From assembly GCA_963725085.1 (NCBI GenBank), contig CAVRXM010000005.1, positions 62,001 to 126,000 on the forward strand: a stretch of 64,000 nucleotides of DNA, in the 5' to 3' direction. Shown one piece after another: positions 37,765 through 47,477 of this stretch; the stretch's first letter is position 1, and every line of letters starts with the position of its first letter. Below the pieces are notes generated by a model. That model had not been told where the DNA came from. It did no database searches and saw only the letters and a list, made by a program, of their open reading frames with translations. A program made the position numbers and the translations under genes. The DNA comes from VRUE01 sp963725085. Its GTDB lineage: Bacteria; Actinomycetota; Thermoleophilia; Solirubrobacterales; 70-9.

Positions 37765-37770
37765 TACCGT
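37765..37770 (+). promoter_or_regulatory. -10 box before mini-cistron D
   Basis: TACCGT ends six bases before the ATG of the mini-cistron at 37777, so the transcript would start at that ATG. The mini-cistron, not priA, would then be the leaderless first cistron. The same geometry recurs at 40057-40062 (TACAAT) and, a little farther away, at 52248-52253 (TACCAT). Confidence 0.5.
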
Positions 37771-37776
37771 GGGCGC

Positions 37777-37845
37777 ATGAGTGCGGAGCGAGCAAGCGTG
37801 CATGCCTGGTTCTCCGCGCAGCGAGCGAAGGGCGAAAGACCGTGA
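37777..37845 (+). CDS. Mini-cistron, repeat copy D (before priA)
   Basis: A 22-codon frame, MSAERASVHAWFS then AQRAKGERP, whose TGA overlaps the priA ATG (TGATG, 37843-37847). It starts six bases after a -10-like TACCGT, so it may be translated from a leaderless mRNA and hand ribosomes to priA. Sequence GCGGAGCGAGCAAGCG on the left and GCGCAGCGAGCGAAGGGCG on the right form the family's internal repeat. Confidence 0.6.
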   Translation: MSAERASVHAWFSAQRAKGERP

Positions 37846-40038
37846 TGTCGATTGCGAAGGTCGAGCCGCTGACGACCGCCCGCTCGCTGCGGGGTCCGTT
37901 CGACTACCGGCTGCCGGAGGAGATGGCGGGGCTCGGCGTCGGCAGCATCGTCCGCGTCCCTTTCGGGAGGCGCCGCGCGCTCGGCGTCGTCGTCGGCCTC
38001 GCCGAGAGCTCCGAGCTGCCGCCGGAGCGGCTCGCCGAGCCGATCGAGGCGCTCGAGTCCGGGGCGACGCCCGAGCTCGTCCGGCTCGGGCTCTGGGTCG
38101 CACACGAGTACTGCTCGACCCCCTCGCGGGGGCTGCAGCTGGTCCTTCCCCCCGGGACCGGGCCCGACCGCCCGGGGGTGCGGGTGCGGACCGAGCTCTG
38201 GGCAGGGATCTCTGCCGCGGGTGAGGAGGCGTTGATCGCCGGCGGCCGGCTCGGCGCTCGCCAGCGAGCGGCGCTCGAGGCACTGCGGGCGGGGGAGATG
38301 TCGGCGCCCGAGCTCGGCGCCGCCGTCGGCGCCGATCGGGCGGTGCTCCGCAGGCTCGAGGAGCGGGGCCTGGTCGTCACCCGCAGCTCGACCGTCCGCC
38401 GCCGCCCGGGCGACGCGCCGGTCGGCGCCGCCGCCGCGTCGGCGCCCGCGCTGCTCCCCGAGCAGAGGGCCGCGGCCGACTCGATAATCGCCGCGCTCGA
38501 CGGCGGGGCGGGGGCGCCGCGGGAGCACCTCCTCCACGGCGTCACCGGGTCGGGCAAGACCGAGGTCTACCTCGCCGCGGTCGAGGCGGCGCTGGCGCGG
38601 GGGAGGGGGGCGATCGTCCTCGTCCCCGAGATCGGCCTCGCCCCGCAGGCCGTCGCCCGCTTCCGGGCCCGGCTCGGCGACCGGATCGCGGTCCTCCACT
38701 CGGCGCTCTCCGCGGGGGAGCGCCGCGACGAGTGGCTGCGGCTGCGGAACGGCGAGGCGCTCGTCTGCATCGGCCCGCGCTCGGCCGTCTTCGCCCCCGT
38801 CCGCGACCTCTCCCTGATCGTGATCGACGAGGAGCACGACCCCTCGTACAAGCAGGAGGGCGACCCCGCCTACGACGCCCGCGCGGTCGCGAGGCGGCGG
38901 GCCGCGGAATGCGGCGCGGTGCTGGTCGCCGGGACGGCGACGCCGCGGCCGGAGAGCTGGCTCGAGCTGCCGCGGCTCGAGCTCCCGCGAAGGGTCGACG
39001 GGCGGCCGCTGCCGCCGGTCGCGGTGGTCGACATGCGCGGCACCGACCCCCGCTCCGGCCCGCTCCACGGATCGACCTGGGCGGCGCTCGAGGAGGTCCG
39101 CAGGCGCGGCGAGAAGGCGATCGTGATGGTCAACCGGCGCGGATTCGCGCCGTGGCTCAACTGCCGCTCGTGCGGCCACCACTGGGGCTGTCCCAACTGC
39201 GACGTCTCGACGATCGTCCACCGCGGTGCCGGGCGCCTCGTCTGCCACCACTGCGCGCACTGCGGAGCCGCTGCCGCGGGCCTGCCCCGATTGCGGCTCG
39301 ACGACTCTCTCGCAGGCCGGGGCGGGGACCGAGCAGCTCGAGGCGCTGCTGGCGCGGCGGCTCGGGCCGATGCCGGTCTTCCGGCTCGACTCCGACGTCG
39401 CCGCCGGGCGCGGCGCCCACGCCCGCATCCTCGCCGGGTTCGGCGAGGCCGAGAGCGCGGTCCTGGTCGGGACCCAGATGGTGGCCAAGGGCCACGACTT
39501 CCCCGAGGTGACGCTGAGCGCGATCGTCGACGCCGACGCCACCCTGCGCTTCCCCGACTTCCGGGCCGGGGAGCGGACCTTCGCGATGATCACCCAGCTC
39601 GCCGGGCGCAGCGGCCGCGGCGACGCCGGCGGCCGGGTGGTCGTCCAGACCCTGGCGCCCGGCGCTCCGAGCGTCGCCCGCGCCGCCGAGCACGACGCCA
39701 CCGGCTTCCTCGCGGTCGAGGTCGAGCGGCGGCGCGCCCTCCGCTACCCGCCGTTCTCGAATCTGGTCAGGGTGGTTCTGAGGGCCGAGTCGGAGCCCCG
39801 GCTCAAGCAGGCCGCCTCGCGCCTTGCCGAGCGACTCGGCGAGACGGTGCCCGCCGGCACCGAAATGCTCGGCCCGGCGCCGATGTTCAGGGTCCGCGGC
39901 CGCCACCGCCGCAGGCTGATGACAAAGGCCGAGGACAGAGAGGGAACGATCGCCGCGGTCCGCGACGCGGTCGAGCTGCTGGCCGCCGACCGGACCCTGC
40001 GCGACGTCGCGATCGGCGTCGACGTCGATCCGCAGTAG
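37845..40038 (+). CDS. priA: PriA, primosomal helicase
   Basis: Superfamily 2 helicase-like protein that restarts stalled replication forks. An N-terminal DNA-binding domain (LRGPFDYRLPEEMAGLGVGS) precedes the motor with LLHGVTGSGKTEVYL, IDEEHDPSYKQEGDP and NRRGFAPWLNCRSCG; zinc cysteines appear as CRSCG, CPNCD, CHHC and CPDCG. One extra base near 39258 inside the zinc region breaks the frame; corrected length is 730 residues. Many actinobacterial PriA proteins lack helicase motifs, but here the Walker motifs are intact. Confidence 0.93.
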
Positions 40039-40056
40039 GGCGGCGCAGCCTGCAAA

Positions 40057-40062
40057 TACAAT
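40057..40062 (+). promoter_or_regulatory. -10 box before mini-cistron E
   Basis: TACAAT, a near-consensus -10, ends six bases before the ATG at 40069. Transcription would begin at the mini-cistron start codon. It lies 18 bases after the priA stop, so def-fmt-rsmB have their own promoter. Confidence 0.6.
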
Positions 40063-40068
40063 CGCCTC

Positions 40069-40142
40069 ATGAGTGCGGAGCGAGCAAGCATCGCTATCTG
40101 ATGTCCTGCGAAGCGAGTGAAGCGCGAGGATTTGTCCCGTGA
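40069..40142 (+). repeat. Mini-cistron repeat, copy E: two coupled mini-frames before def
   Basis: The usual frame starts MSAERASIAI but stops early (40069-40101). Its TGA overlaps a new ATG (TGATG), which opens a second mini-frame, MSCEASEARGFVP (40101-40142), whose TGA overlaps the def GTG (GTGA). So a mutated copy still provides an unbroken chain of overlapping cistrons to the gene, which argues that coupling rather than peptide sequence is what is kept. Confidence 0.65.
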
Positions 40143-40789
40143 GTGATGAGCAGGCCATGGGCCACGAGCAGGCCGAGCGCGAGCGGATCGAAGAGGAGCT
40201 GCTGGCGCGGCGCGAAGCGGCGCTGGCGCAGGTGCTCAAGTTCGGCGACCCGGTCCTGAAGAGCAGGGCGTCGGAGGTGAGCGAGTTCGGTCCCGCGCTT
40301 CGGGCCGAGGTCGAGCGGATGATCGGGATCATGCACGACGGGCTCGGCGTCGGGCTCGCCGCGACCCAGCTCGGGATCCTGCGCCGGATGCTGGTCTTCC
40401 AGGCGGGGCACGACCCCGAGCCGACGGCGCTGGTCAATCCGCAGATCGAGTGGCTCTCCGAGGACGTCGTCGTCGCCGAGGAGGGCTGCCTCAGCCTGCC
40501 CGGTGTCGCGATGGACATCGAGCGCTCGCTCCACGCTCGGCTGACCGGGCTCGACGTCGACGGCGAGCCGGTCACGCTCGAGGCGTCGGGACTCGAGGCG
40601 AGGGTCCTCCAGCACGAGCTCGACCACCTCGACGGTGTCCTGATCCTCGACCGGGCTCCCCGCGACCAGCGCAAGGCGGCGCTGCGGGCGCTGCGCGAAG
40701 GAGGCACTTACAGCCCGTCGAGCGAGGACGAGGGCGAGCCCGAAGAGAACCCGGCGCAGAGCCACCGCGAGCCGCGAACCGACCCGTGA
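40139..40789 (+). CDS. def: Def, peptide deformylase
   Basis: Metal enzyme removing the N-formyl group from new proteins. Its three motifs are intact: GLAATQLG, EEGCLSLPG and HELDHLDG (metal ligands Cys and two His). 216 residues, with an N-terminal extension of about 30 residues and an acidic/basic C-terminal tail. The stop overlaps the fmt GTG. The def-fmt-rsmB order is classical; all three act on translation initiation or ribosome modification. Confidence 0.95.
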   Translation: MSDEQAMGHEQAERERIEEELLARREAALAQVLKFGDPVLKSRASEVSEFGPALRAEVERMIGIMHDGLGVGLAATQLGILRRMLVFQAGHDPEPTALVNPQIEWLSEDVVVAEEGCLSLPGVAMDIERSLHARLTGLDVDGEPVTLEASGLEARVLQHELDHLDGVLILDRAPRDQRKAALRALREGGTYSPSSEDEGEPEENPAQSHREPRTDP

Positions 40790-41691
40790 GGACGGCCTTC
40801 CTCGGGAGCTCCGAGTTCGCGGCGGCGGTTCTGCGCGGGCTGGCCGCGACCAGGCACCGTCCCCTCCTGGTCGTCACGCCTCCCGACCGGCCCCGCGGCC
40901 GCGGCCGCCGGACCCAGGCCCCGCCGGCCGCCACCGCGGCGTCCGAGCTCGGCATCGACCTCGTCCAGGCCGAGGACGTCAATGCCGAGCCCGTCCTGGA
41001 GCGCCTCCGGGCCGCCCGCCCCGACGCGGTCGCGGTCTGCGCCTTCGGCCAGCTGATCCGCGAGCCGCTGCTGAGCGAGCTGCCGCTGATCAACGTGCAC
41101 CCATCGCTGCTTCCGCGCTGGCGCGGGGCGGCGCCGATCGAGCGGGCGATCATGGCCGGCGACGAGCGGACGGGGGTCTGCGTGATGCGGGTGACCGCCG
41201 GCCTCGACGCGGGGCCGGTCGCCCTCTGCGGGGAGGTCGCGATCGACCCCGAGGACGACTTCGAGGCCCTCTCGGGGAAGCTGGAGCCGCTCGGCGTCGA
41301 GCTCCTGCTCGAGTGCCTCGACCGGCTCGAGGCCGGCGGTCTCGGCTTCGAGGACCAGGACGAGGAGGGGGCGACCTACGCGGAGAAGATCGACTCGGCC
41401 GAGCGCCGGCTCGACCCGGCCCGCACGGCTGTCGAGCTGGCGCGGGCCGTGCGGGCCCTCTCCCCGCACATCGGCACCTACCTCGAGACGGCCGACGGGG
41501 AGCGGCTGGGGGTGACGCGCGCGCACCCGATCGACGGCGCGGTCGCCGCGGGGACGCTTCGCGCCGAGGCGGGTGAGCTCGTGCTCGGCTGCGGCCAGGG
41601 GGCGCTGCGCCTCGACGTCGTGCAGCCGGCGGGCGGCAGGCCGATGCCGGCCGAGTCCTACCTCCGCGGCCACGAGCCGCCTGAGCTGTGA
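40786..41691 (+). CDS. fmt: Fmt, methionyl-tRNA formyltransferase
   Basis: Formylates initiator Met-tRNA. TAFLGSSEFAAAVLRGLA opens the protein; the folate-site motif is INVHPSLLPRWRGAAPIERAI, and AGLDAGPV and GATYAEKID follow; a C-terminal OB domain completes 301 residues. Intact. GTG start overlapping def; the TGA overlaps the GTG of the first of three tandem mini-cistrons. Confidence 0.95.
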   Translation: MRTAFLGSSEFAAAVLRGLAATRHRPLLVVTPPDRPRGRGRRTQAPPAATAASELGIDLVQAEDVNAEPVLERLRAARPDAVAVCAFGQLIREPLLSELPLINVHPSLLPRWRGAAPIERAIMAGDERTGVCVMRVTAGLDAGPVALCGEVAIDPEDDFEALSGKLEPLGVELLLECLDRLEAGGLGFEDQDEEGATYAEKIDSAERRLDPARTAVELARAVRALSPHIGTYLETADGERLGVTRAHPIDGAVAAGTLRAEAGELVLGCGQGALRLDVVQPAGGRPMPAESYLRGHEPPEL

Positions 41692-41895
41692 GCGCGGAGC
41701 GAGCAAGCGTCCACTTCTGTTTCTTCGCGCCGCGAGCGAAGCGCGAGGTCTTGCTGTGAGCGCGGAGCGAGCAAGCGTCCACTTCTGTTTCTTCGCGCCG
41801 CGAGCGAAGCGCGAGGTCTTGCTGTGAGCGCGGAGCGAGCAAGCGTCCACTTCTGTTTCTTCGCGCCGCGAGCGAAGCGCGAGGTCTTGCTGTGA
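41688..41895 (+). repeat. Three exact 68-bp tandem mini-cistrons (fmt-rsmB)
   Basis: Three identical 68-bp units start at 41688, 41756 and 41824; each is a 23-codon frame (MSAERASVHFCFF then APRAKREVLL) whose TGA overlaps the next GTG (GTGA). The third overlaps the rsmB GTG at 41892. The whole gap from the fmt stop to rsmB is therefore filled with coupled mini-cistrons. The 68-base period equals 72 coding bases minus the four-base overlap, so every unit changes reading frame. Exact identity means recent duplication or an assembly effect. Confidence 0.85.
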
Positions 41896-43262
41896 GCGCG
41901 GAGGTCACCGAGGCGCGGGGGGTCGCGTTCGAGGTCGTGCGGGCGACGTTCGAGGACGGCGCCTTCACCGAGCGCGCTTTTCGCGAGGCCGCCGATGCGC
42001 ACGGGCTGGAAGGCAGGGAGCGTGCCCAGGCCCAGCGGCTCGCATACGGCGCGGTCCAGCGGCGGGGGACCACCGACGCCGCGATCGGGCGGCTGTCGGA
42101 ACGGCCGCCGGCCCGCCTCGACCCTCCTGTTCTCGCCGCGCTCCGCCTCGGGCTCTACGAGCTGCTCTTCGGCGACGCCACGCCCGACCACGCCGCGGTC
42201 GACCAAGCGGTGGAGGCGGTGCGGGTGGCGGGCGCCGGCCATGCCACCGGCCTCGTCAACGCCGTTCTGCGGCGTGCGGCGCGGGAGCGGGCCGAGCTCA
42301 CCGCTTCGCTCCTCGAGGACGACTCGACCCCAGAGCGCGCCGCCGTCGCCCACTCGGCGCCGCTCTGGCTGGCGCGAATGTGGTGGGAGGAGCTCGGGCC
42401 AGAGGCCGCGCGGTCGCTGCTCGCCGCCTGCAACGAGCCGGCCGAGGTCGGGCTACGGACGAGCGACTCCGTCGAGTCGATCGTCTCCGAGCTCCGTGAC
42501 GAAGGGGTCAAGGTCAGTCCGGCGAGCGGGGAGTGGCCGCTGGCGGCGCCGGAGATGCTCGTCCTCGACGGCAGGATGGGGGAGGCGACGCAGGCGCGGA
42601 TCCGGGCCGGCGATCTGACCCCGCAGAGCCGGGGCTCGGCCGCGGTGGTCGAGGTCCTCGACCCGCAGCCGGGCGAGCACGTCCTTGACCTCTGTGCGGG
42701 GCCCGGCATCAAGACCGGCCAGATCGCCCGGCGAATGGGCGGCCGCGGCGAGACGATGTCGATCGAGCTCGACCCCGCCCGCGCCGCCGATGTCGCGGCG
42801 CAGGCCGGGAGGCTCGGCCTCCGCACCGTCACCGTGGTCGAGGCCGATGCCGCGGCCGGCGCGATGGCGCCCGGATTCGACCGGGTCCTGGTCGACGCGC
42901 CCTGCTCGGACCTCGGCACCCTCGCCTCGCGGCCCGACGCGCGCTGGCGCAAGAGCGAGCAGGGGATCGAGCGCCTCGCCGAGGTCCAGAGCGGGATCCT
43001 CGCCCGCGCCGCCGAAGCGCTCCGACCCGGGGGGACCCTCGTCTACGCGACCTGCACGATCTCCCGCCGTGAGAACGAGGACCGGGTCGCGGCGCTGCGC
43101 GAGGCGGCGGCGGAGCGCAGGGCGCCGCCGCTCGAGATCGAGGACCTTGGCGCCCTCGCTCCGGGGCTCGCCTCCCACCACGACCGTCGCTTCCTGCAGC
43201 TCCGGCCCGACCGCGATCGCACGACAGGTTTCTTCATTTGCCGCCTGAGGCGGGATGATTGA
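41892..43262 (+). CDS. rsmB: RsmB, 16S rRNA m5C methyltransferase
   Basis: SAM-dependent methylation of 16S rRNA cytidine. An N-terminal NusB-like domain (QRLAYGAVQRRGTTDAAI) is followed by a Rossmann methyltransferase with VLDLCAGPGIKTGQIA, VDAPCSDLGTLASRPDARWR (one catalytic Cys) and LVYATCTISRREN (the other). 456 residues, intact. The first codons (MSAE) are the same as the mini-cistrons, suggesting how the repeat could have arisen from a gene start. Confidence 0.95.
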   Translation: MSAEVTEARGVAFEVVRATFEDGAFTERAFREAADAHGLEGRERAQAQRLAYGAVQRRGTTDAAIGRLSERPPARLDPPVLAALRLGLYELLFGDATPDHAAVDQAVEAVRVAGAGHATGLVNAVLRRAARERAELTASLLEDDSTPERAAVAHSAPLWLARMWWEELGPEAARSLLAACNEPAEVGLRTSDSVESIVSELRDEGVKVSPASGEWPLAAPEMLVLDGRMGEATQARIRAGDLTPQSRGSAAVVEVLDPQPGEHVLDLCAGPGIKTGQIARRMGGRGETMSIELDPARAADVAAQAGRLGLRTVTVVEADAAAGAMAPGFDRVLVDAPCSDLGTLASRPDARWRKSEQGIERLAEVQSGILARAAEALRPGGTLVYATCTISRRENEDRVAALREAAAERRAPPLEIEDLGALAPGLASHHDRRFLQLRPDRDRTTGFFICRLRRDD

Positions 43263-43265
43263 GGA

Positions 43266-43506
43266 ATGAGCGACTCCGAGTCGGAACGATCCAGCGCTTC
43301 GACGGGCGGCCTGTCCCGGCTGCGGCGAGCCGTGGCTGCGGCCGACACAGCTGCCGGGCCGCTTCCGCTGCGTGTACTGTCTGCGCCGCTTCGAGCTGGT
43401 CTCGCAGTGCCCGAACTGCGGCGAACACCAGACGATCGCGCGGATGAGCAGCAGCGAGGACATGAACTGTCAGATGTGCGGCGATTCGATGCTGAGGCTG
43501 GTCTGA
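43266..43506 (+). CDS. Small zinc-ribbon protein with four CxxC motifs
   Basis: After removing one extra C near 43311 this reads as 79 residues: a Ser-rich N-terminus, then CPGCGEPWL, RFRCVYCLRRF, SQCPNCGEHQ and MNCQMCGDSML. Four CxxC pairs would bind two zinc ions in two rubredoxin-like ribbons. Function unknown; it sits between rsmB and rpe and may be linked to RNA or ribosome work. The tail after the stop (GGCGAAGCGCGGGCGATTGCG) resembles the right end of the dispersed repeat. Confidence 0.75.
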
Positions 43507-43528
43507 GGGCGAAGCGCGGGCGATTGCG

Positions 43529-44215
43529 ATGAGTGAGCGGATGGCGGGTCTGGTCGGGTCGCGTCGGGTCGCGCCGTCGATCCTCTCGGCCGACTTCTCG
43601 AAGTTGGGGTCCCAGCTCGCCGAGGTGATGGACGCCGGCGCCCGGGTGATCCACTTCGACGTGATGGACGGCCGGTTCGTCCCGCCGATCACGATCGGGC
43701 CGCTGGTCGCCTCTTCGATCGCCGATCAGGTCCACGAGGCCGGCGCCGCCCTCGACGTCCACCTGATGATCGAGCAGCCGGACCGCCAGATCGAGGCCTT
43801 CGCCGAGGCCGGCGCCGACTCGATCACCTTTCACCTCGAGGCGACGCCGCACGCGAACCGGACCCTGACCGCGATCCGCGAACTCGGCTGCCTGGCGGGG
43901 GTCGCGATCACGCCCAGCACGCCCGCCACCGCCGTCGCCGAGCTGCGCGGGGTCGCCGACATCGTCCTCTGCATGACCGTCAACCCGGGCTGGGGGGGAC
44001 AGGCGTTCATCGAGGGCTCTCCCGACAAGATCGCCCGCCTCAGCGAGGTCGTCGGCGACGCCAAGATCGAGGTCGACGGCGGGATCGACCCCTCGACCGC
44101 CGGGCTGGTCGCCGGCGCCGGCGCCTCCCTCTTCGTCGCCGGCTCAGCCGTCTTCGGCTCCGACGACCCCGCCGCCGCCTACACCGAGATCGCCCAAGCA
44201 GCAGGCGCCGTCTAA
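43529..44215 (+). CDS. rpe: Rpe, ribulose-phosphate 3-epimerase
   Basis: Interconverts ribulose 5-phosphate and xylulose 5-phosphate. VAPSILSADFSKLG, FDVMDGRFVPPITIGP, MTVNPGWGGQAF and EVDGGIDPST are diagnostic of the TIM-barrel family. 228 residues, intact. Its product pool also supplies the ribulose 5-phosphate used by RibBA. The TAA stop shares CTAA (44212-44215) with the convergent antiporter gene. Confidence 0.96.
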   Translation: MSERMAGLVGSRRVAPSILSADFSKLGSQLAEVMDAGARVIHFDVMDGRFVPPITIGPLVASSIADQVHEAGAALDVHLMIEQPDRQIEAFAEAGADSITFHLEATPHANRTLTAIRELGCLAGVAITPSTPATAVAELRGVADIVLCMTVNPGWGGQAFIEGSPDKIARLSEVVGDAKIEVDGGIDPSTAGLVAGAGASLFVAGSAVFGSDDPAAAYTEIAQAAGAV

Positions 44216-46009
44216 CCGCGGGCGATCAGGGCGCCGATCAGCTCCTGCCACCAGGCCCGCTCGGCCGGGTCGGTGCCGCTGCGCTCGGCGCGCCGCTCGC
44301 ACCAGCGGGCGAGCGCCTGGCGGCCGCCGATCGCGACGATGCTCTCGCTCGTCACCGCATAGCGGCCGTCGGCGAGGTTGACGAGGGCGCTGGAGCGGTC
44401 ACGGCGGCTGCGGAGGATCGTCACCACCGGGATGCCGGCGACCAGGCTCGGGGCACAGGGGTCGTCGACCTGCGCCGCCGGGCCGACCGAGAAGATCTGC
44501 GGTGCCCCGCGCGGGGGCATCAGCGGCGGGCCGCGGCTCGCCGATCGGGCCGTCCTGCCAGCGCCTGGTCAGCGCCTCAACCTCGTCGCGCAGCTCTCCG
44601 CGGACGAGGATGTGGAGCTCGTCGCCCTCGCGGACCTCGGTCGACCCGCGGGGCGGGAGCGCGTGGCCGTCGCGGACGATCACGTTGACCAGCGCTTCGC
44701 GCGGGAGGCCCAGTTCGCGCACGAGGTGGCCCGCCGCCGCCGCCCCCGGGCGCAGCCGGTAGGCGATCACGTCGCCGCCCATCCCCCGGATCCGGCCCGA
44801 CTCGAGCAGGCGGCGCGGGATCGCCGGCTCGTCGGTGGTGAGGCCGAGCCGGATCGCGATCGGCTCGAAGGTCGCTCCCTGGATCAGGGTCGAGGTGACG
44901 ACGACGAAGAAGACGATCGCGAAGACCTGGTCCGACTCGCCGACGCCGGCGACGACCGGGAACGTGGCGAGCCAGATCGGCGTCGCCCCCCGCAGCCCGG
45001 CCCAGCCGAGCATCACCCGCTCGCGGGCGTCGAGCGAGGAGAAGAGCGTGGCCGCGAACGCGGCGAGCGGCCGCGCGACGAAGATCAGGACGGCCGATAG
45101 CGCCAGCGCTTCGAGGGCGACGTCGCCGAGGGCGCTCGGGAAGACGAGCAGGCCGAGCAGGATGAAGAGTCCGATCTGGGCCACCCACCCGACCCCCTCG
45201 TGGAAGGCGACGATCGTCCGCCGCGCCGGGATCCGGGCGCCCCCGAGGGCGAGGGCGGTCAGATAGGTCGCCAGCAGGCCCGACCCGTGCGCGACCTCGG
45301 CGAGCCCGTAGGCGAGAGCCGCGATCGCGATCGTCGCGACCGGGTAGATCCCGTCGGTCGGGAACCGCACGCGGCTGAATGCCGCCACCGCCAGCCGGCC
45401 GAGGACGACGCCGACGACGATCCCGATGCTGAGTTTCAGCGCCTCGAGCCCGATCATGTCGGCGATCCCGAAGCCCGGCTCCTGGATCCATTCGATGAAC
45501 CCGATCACGAGCAGCAGCGCGACGGGGTCGTTCATCCCCGACTCCCCCTCGAGCGAGCGCGCCAGCCGCTTCTCCAGGGTCGAGCGGCGCAGCACGGCGA
45601 AGATCGCCGCCGAGTCGGTCGCCGCCACCGCCGCGCCGGCGAGCATCCCTTCGAGGGTGCCGAAGCCGAAGATCCACTTCGCGGCCAGGCCCGTGATCAC
45701 CGCGGTCACCACGGTGCCGACGGTTGCGAGCGACGCCGCCGTCCCCAGCACCGGCCGGATCTCCGGCCAACCGGCGGTCAGGCCGCCCTCGAACAGGATC
45801 AGGACGAGGGCGATCGTCCCCAGGGTCCGGGCCAGCTCCGCGTCGTCGAACTCGATACCCCCGATCCCCTCGGAGCCGGCGAGCATCCCGAGGCCGAGGA
45901 ACAGGAGCAGGCCGGGGATCCTGATCCGGTCGGCGAGGAGCGCTCCGACGATGCCGGCGGCGAGAAGTGCGCCGGCGACGAGAATCAGCTCGGCGTCATG
46001 GGCCCCCAT
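44212..46009 (-). CDS. CPA1-type cation:proton antiporter with TrkA-C domain (NhaP2-like)
   Basis: Membrane antiporter, probably K+ or Na+ against H+. About 12 spans; GLGMLAGSEGIGG, ATDSAAIFAVLR (antiporter Asp region) and GLRGATPIWLAT are family motifs. A cytoplasmic TrkA-C-like domain (VRDGHALPPRGSTEVREGDE) follows, then an additional C-terminal domain. One extra base near 44525 breaks the frame; corrected length is 598 residues. Ion specificity cannot be read from sequence. Confidence 0.88.
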
Positions 46010-46014
46010 CCCAC

Positions 46015-47477
46015 CTACACGCCGCCCTCTTCAGCTGCCGCCAGCGGAGCCTCGAGTTCCTCGGTCGACCCCACTCGGGGGATGTCCTCGGCCCGTTCGT
46101 GGGGCCGGCGATAGATCGTGAAGAGGAGCGTCAGGAGCAGGCCCGCGGTCATCGCAAACCCGATCTCGACCCGGCGGAACTCTTCTGAGATCAGCGGCAG
46201 CAGGCACCAGCCGATGAAGAACGCCGCGCACCCGATCCAGCGCGCCGAGGCGCGGCGCACCTGCCCCTGGGCGACGCAGGCCTGGTTGACCGTCACCGAC
46301 GAGAGGTACAGCCCCATCCCGAGCGTGACCAGGAGCAGCCCCCGCGGTCGTAGGTGAACTTATTGCTGAACGCGAGCTGCATCAGCTCTGGCCCGGCGAT
46401 GATCACGACCAACGCGACGAGTGCGGTGAAGGCGGCGAGCGCGAGCAGCACCATCCGCACCGAGCGGTGGAACTCGGCCCGGCTCTCGTCATCGCCCTTG
46501 GCATGGAGGCTCGTGAGGTGGGGGAGGATGCTGGTCGAGACCGCCTGGAACAGCTGCAGCGGCGCCCGCGCGATCATCATCACGTTGAAGATGTACCCGG
46601 CGGCGGCGGCTCCCTCGAAGCCGCGGATGATCAGCGGCCCGGCGTTGAGGAAGACCTGTTCGCTGAACATGATCAGCAGCACCGCCGCCGCGAAGCCGGT
46701 GCCTTTTCCGAGGGAAAAGTCGCCATCAATTTCGCCCGACCCCGGAGATGACAGATTGCGACCGGGGTCGGTCGAGTCCGGCATGTCCTCCGCTTCGCGT
46801 CCGGGCATGCCGGGTGTTTTCTTGGCCTGCCTGGCGAACGCGGCGGGTACCACGAGCAGGCTCAGGGCGGGGGCGGCGACGATCCCGATCGCGACCGCCG
46901 ACTGGCCGCTCGAGATGCCGACCGCGACGAGGACGGCGAAGATCGTCCGGAAGCACGATTCGGACAGGATCAGCGCCGTGAACAGGCCGAACCGGCGGTA
47001 TCCGGCGAGGTAGCCGCGGGCGAAGTAGCTGGCGGCGTAGAAGAGGACCGCCGAGAGGTAGACCCAGTAGAGGGTTTCGTTTCCGCTCAGCAACCCGTCC
47101 TGGATCGGGTTGCGCAGTGCCAGCGCTACGACGGTGAACGCGGCCGCGAGGGCGAGCTGGATCTTGGTCGCGACGAGGATCGGTTCCCGGACCGGTTCGC
47201 CCTTCGCAAGGTGCTCGGAGATGTGGCGGGAGAGCAGCTGGTCGATCGGCCGGTAGAGGGTCGAGACGGTGATGAACACCGCCGACCAGAGAACGGTGAC
47301 CTCGCCGTAGTCCGACTTCGAGAGGACGTGCGAGGCGATGAAGAAGTAGAGGTAGGTGATCACCCCGGTGAGGCCGACCCCGATCGCGAGGAAGCTCGCC
47401 GTCTTGCCGTAGTCGGCCGTCGCGGAGCCCGAGGGCTGCCGCGATTTGCCGGGGATCTTGAGCCGGCGCCGGGTCAA
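46015..47477 (-). CDS. Polysaccharide flippase (MOP superfamily, Wzx-like)
   Basis: Membrane protein of about 12-14 spans, likely to flip lipid-linked saccharides. The N-terminal helix SFLAIGVGLTGVITYLYFFI, RPIDQLLSRHISEHLAKGE and the repeated hydrophobic segments are typical. One missing G near 46345 breaks the frame at RGGLLLVTLG; corrected length is 487 residues. It overlaps the upstream glycosyltransferase gene by four bases, suggesting that both work on the same surface polymer. Confidence 0.82.

Noticed and set aside
41688..41895. Tandem array as a CRISPR
   Set aside because: Units are contiguous and identical, with no unique spacers and no cas genes nearby.
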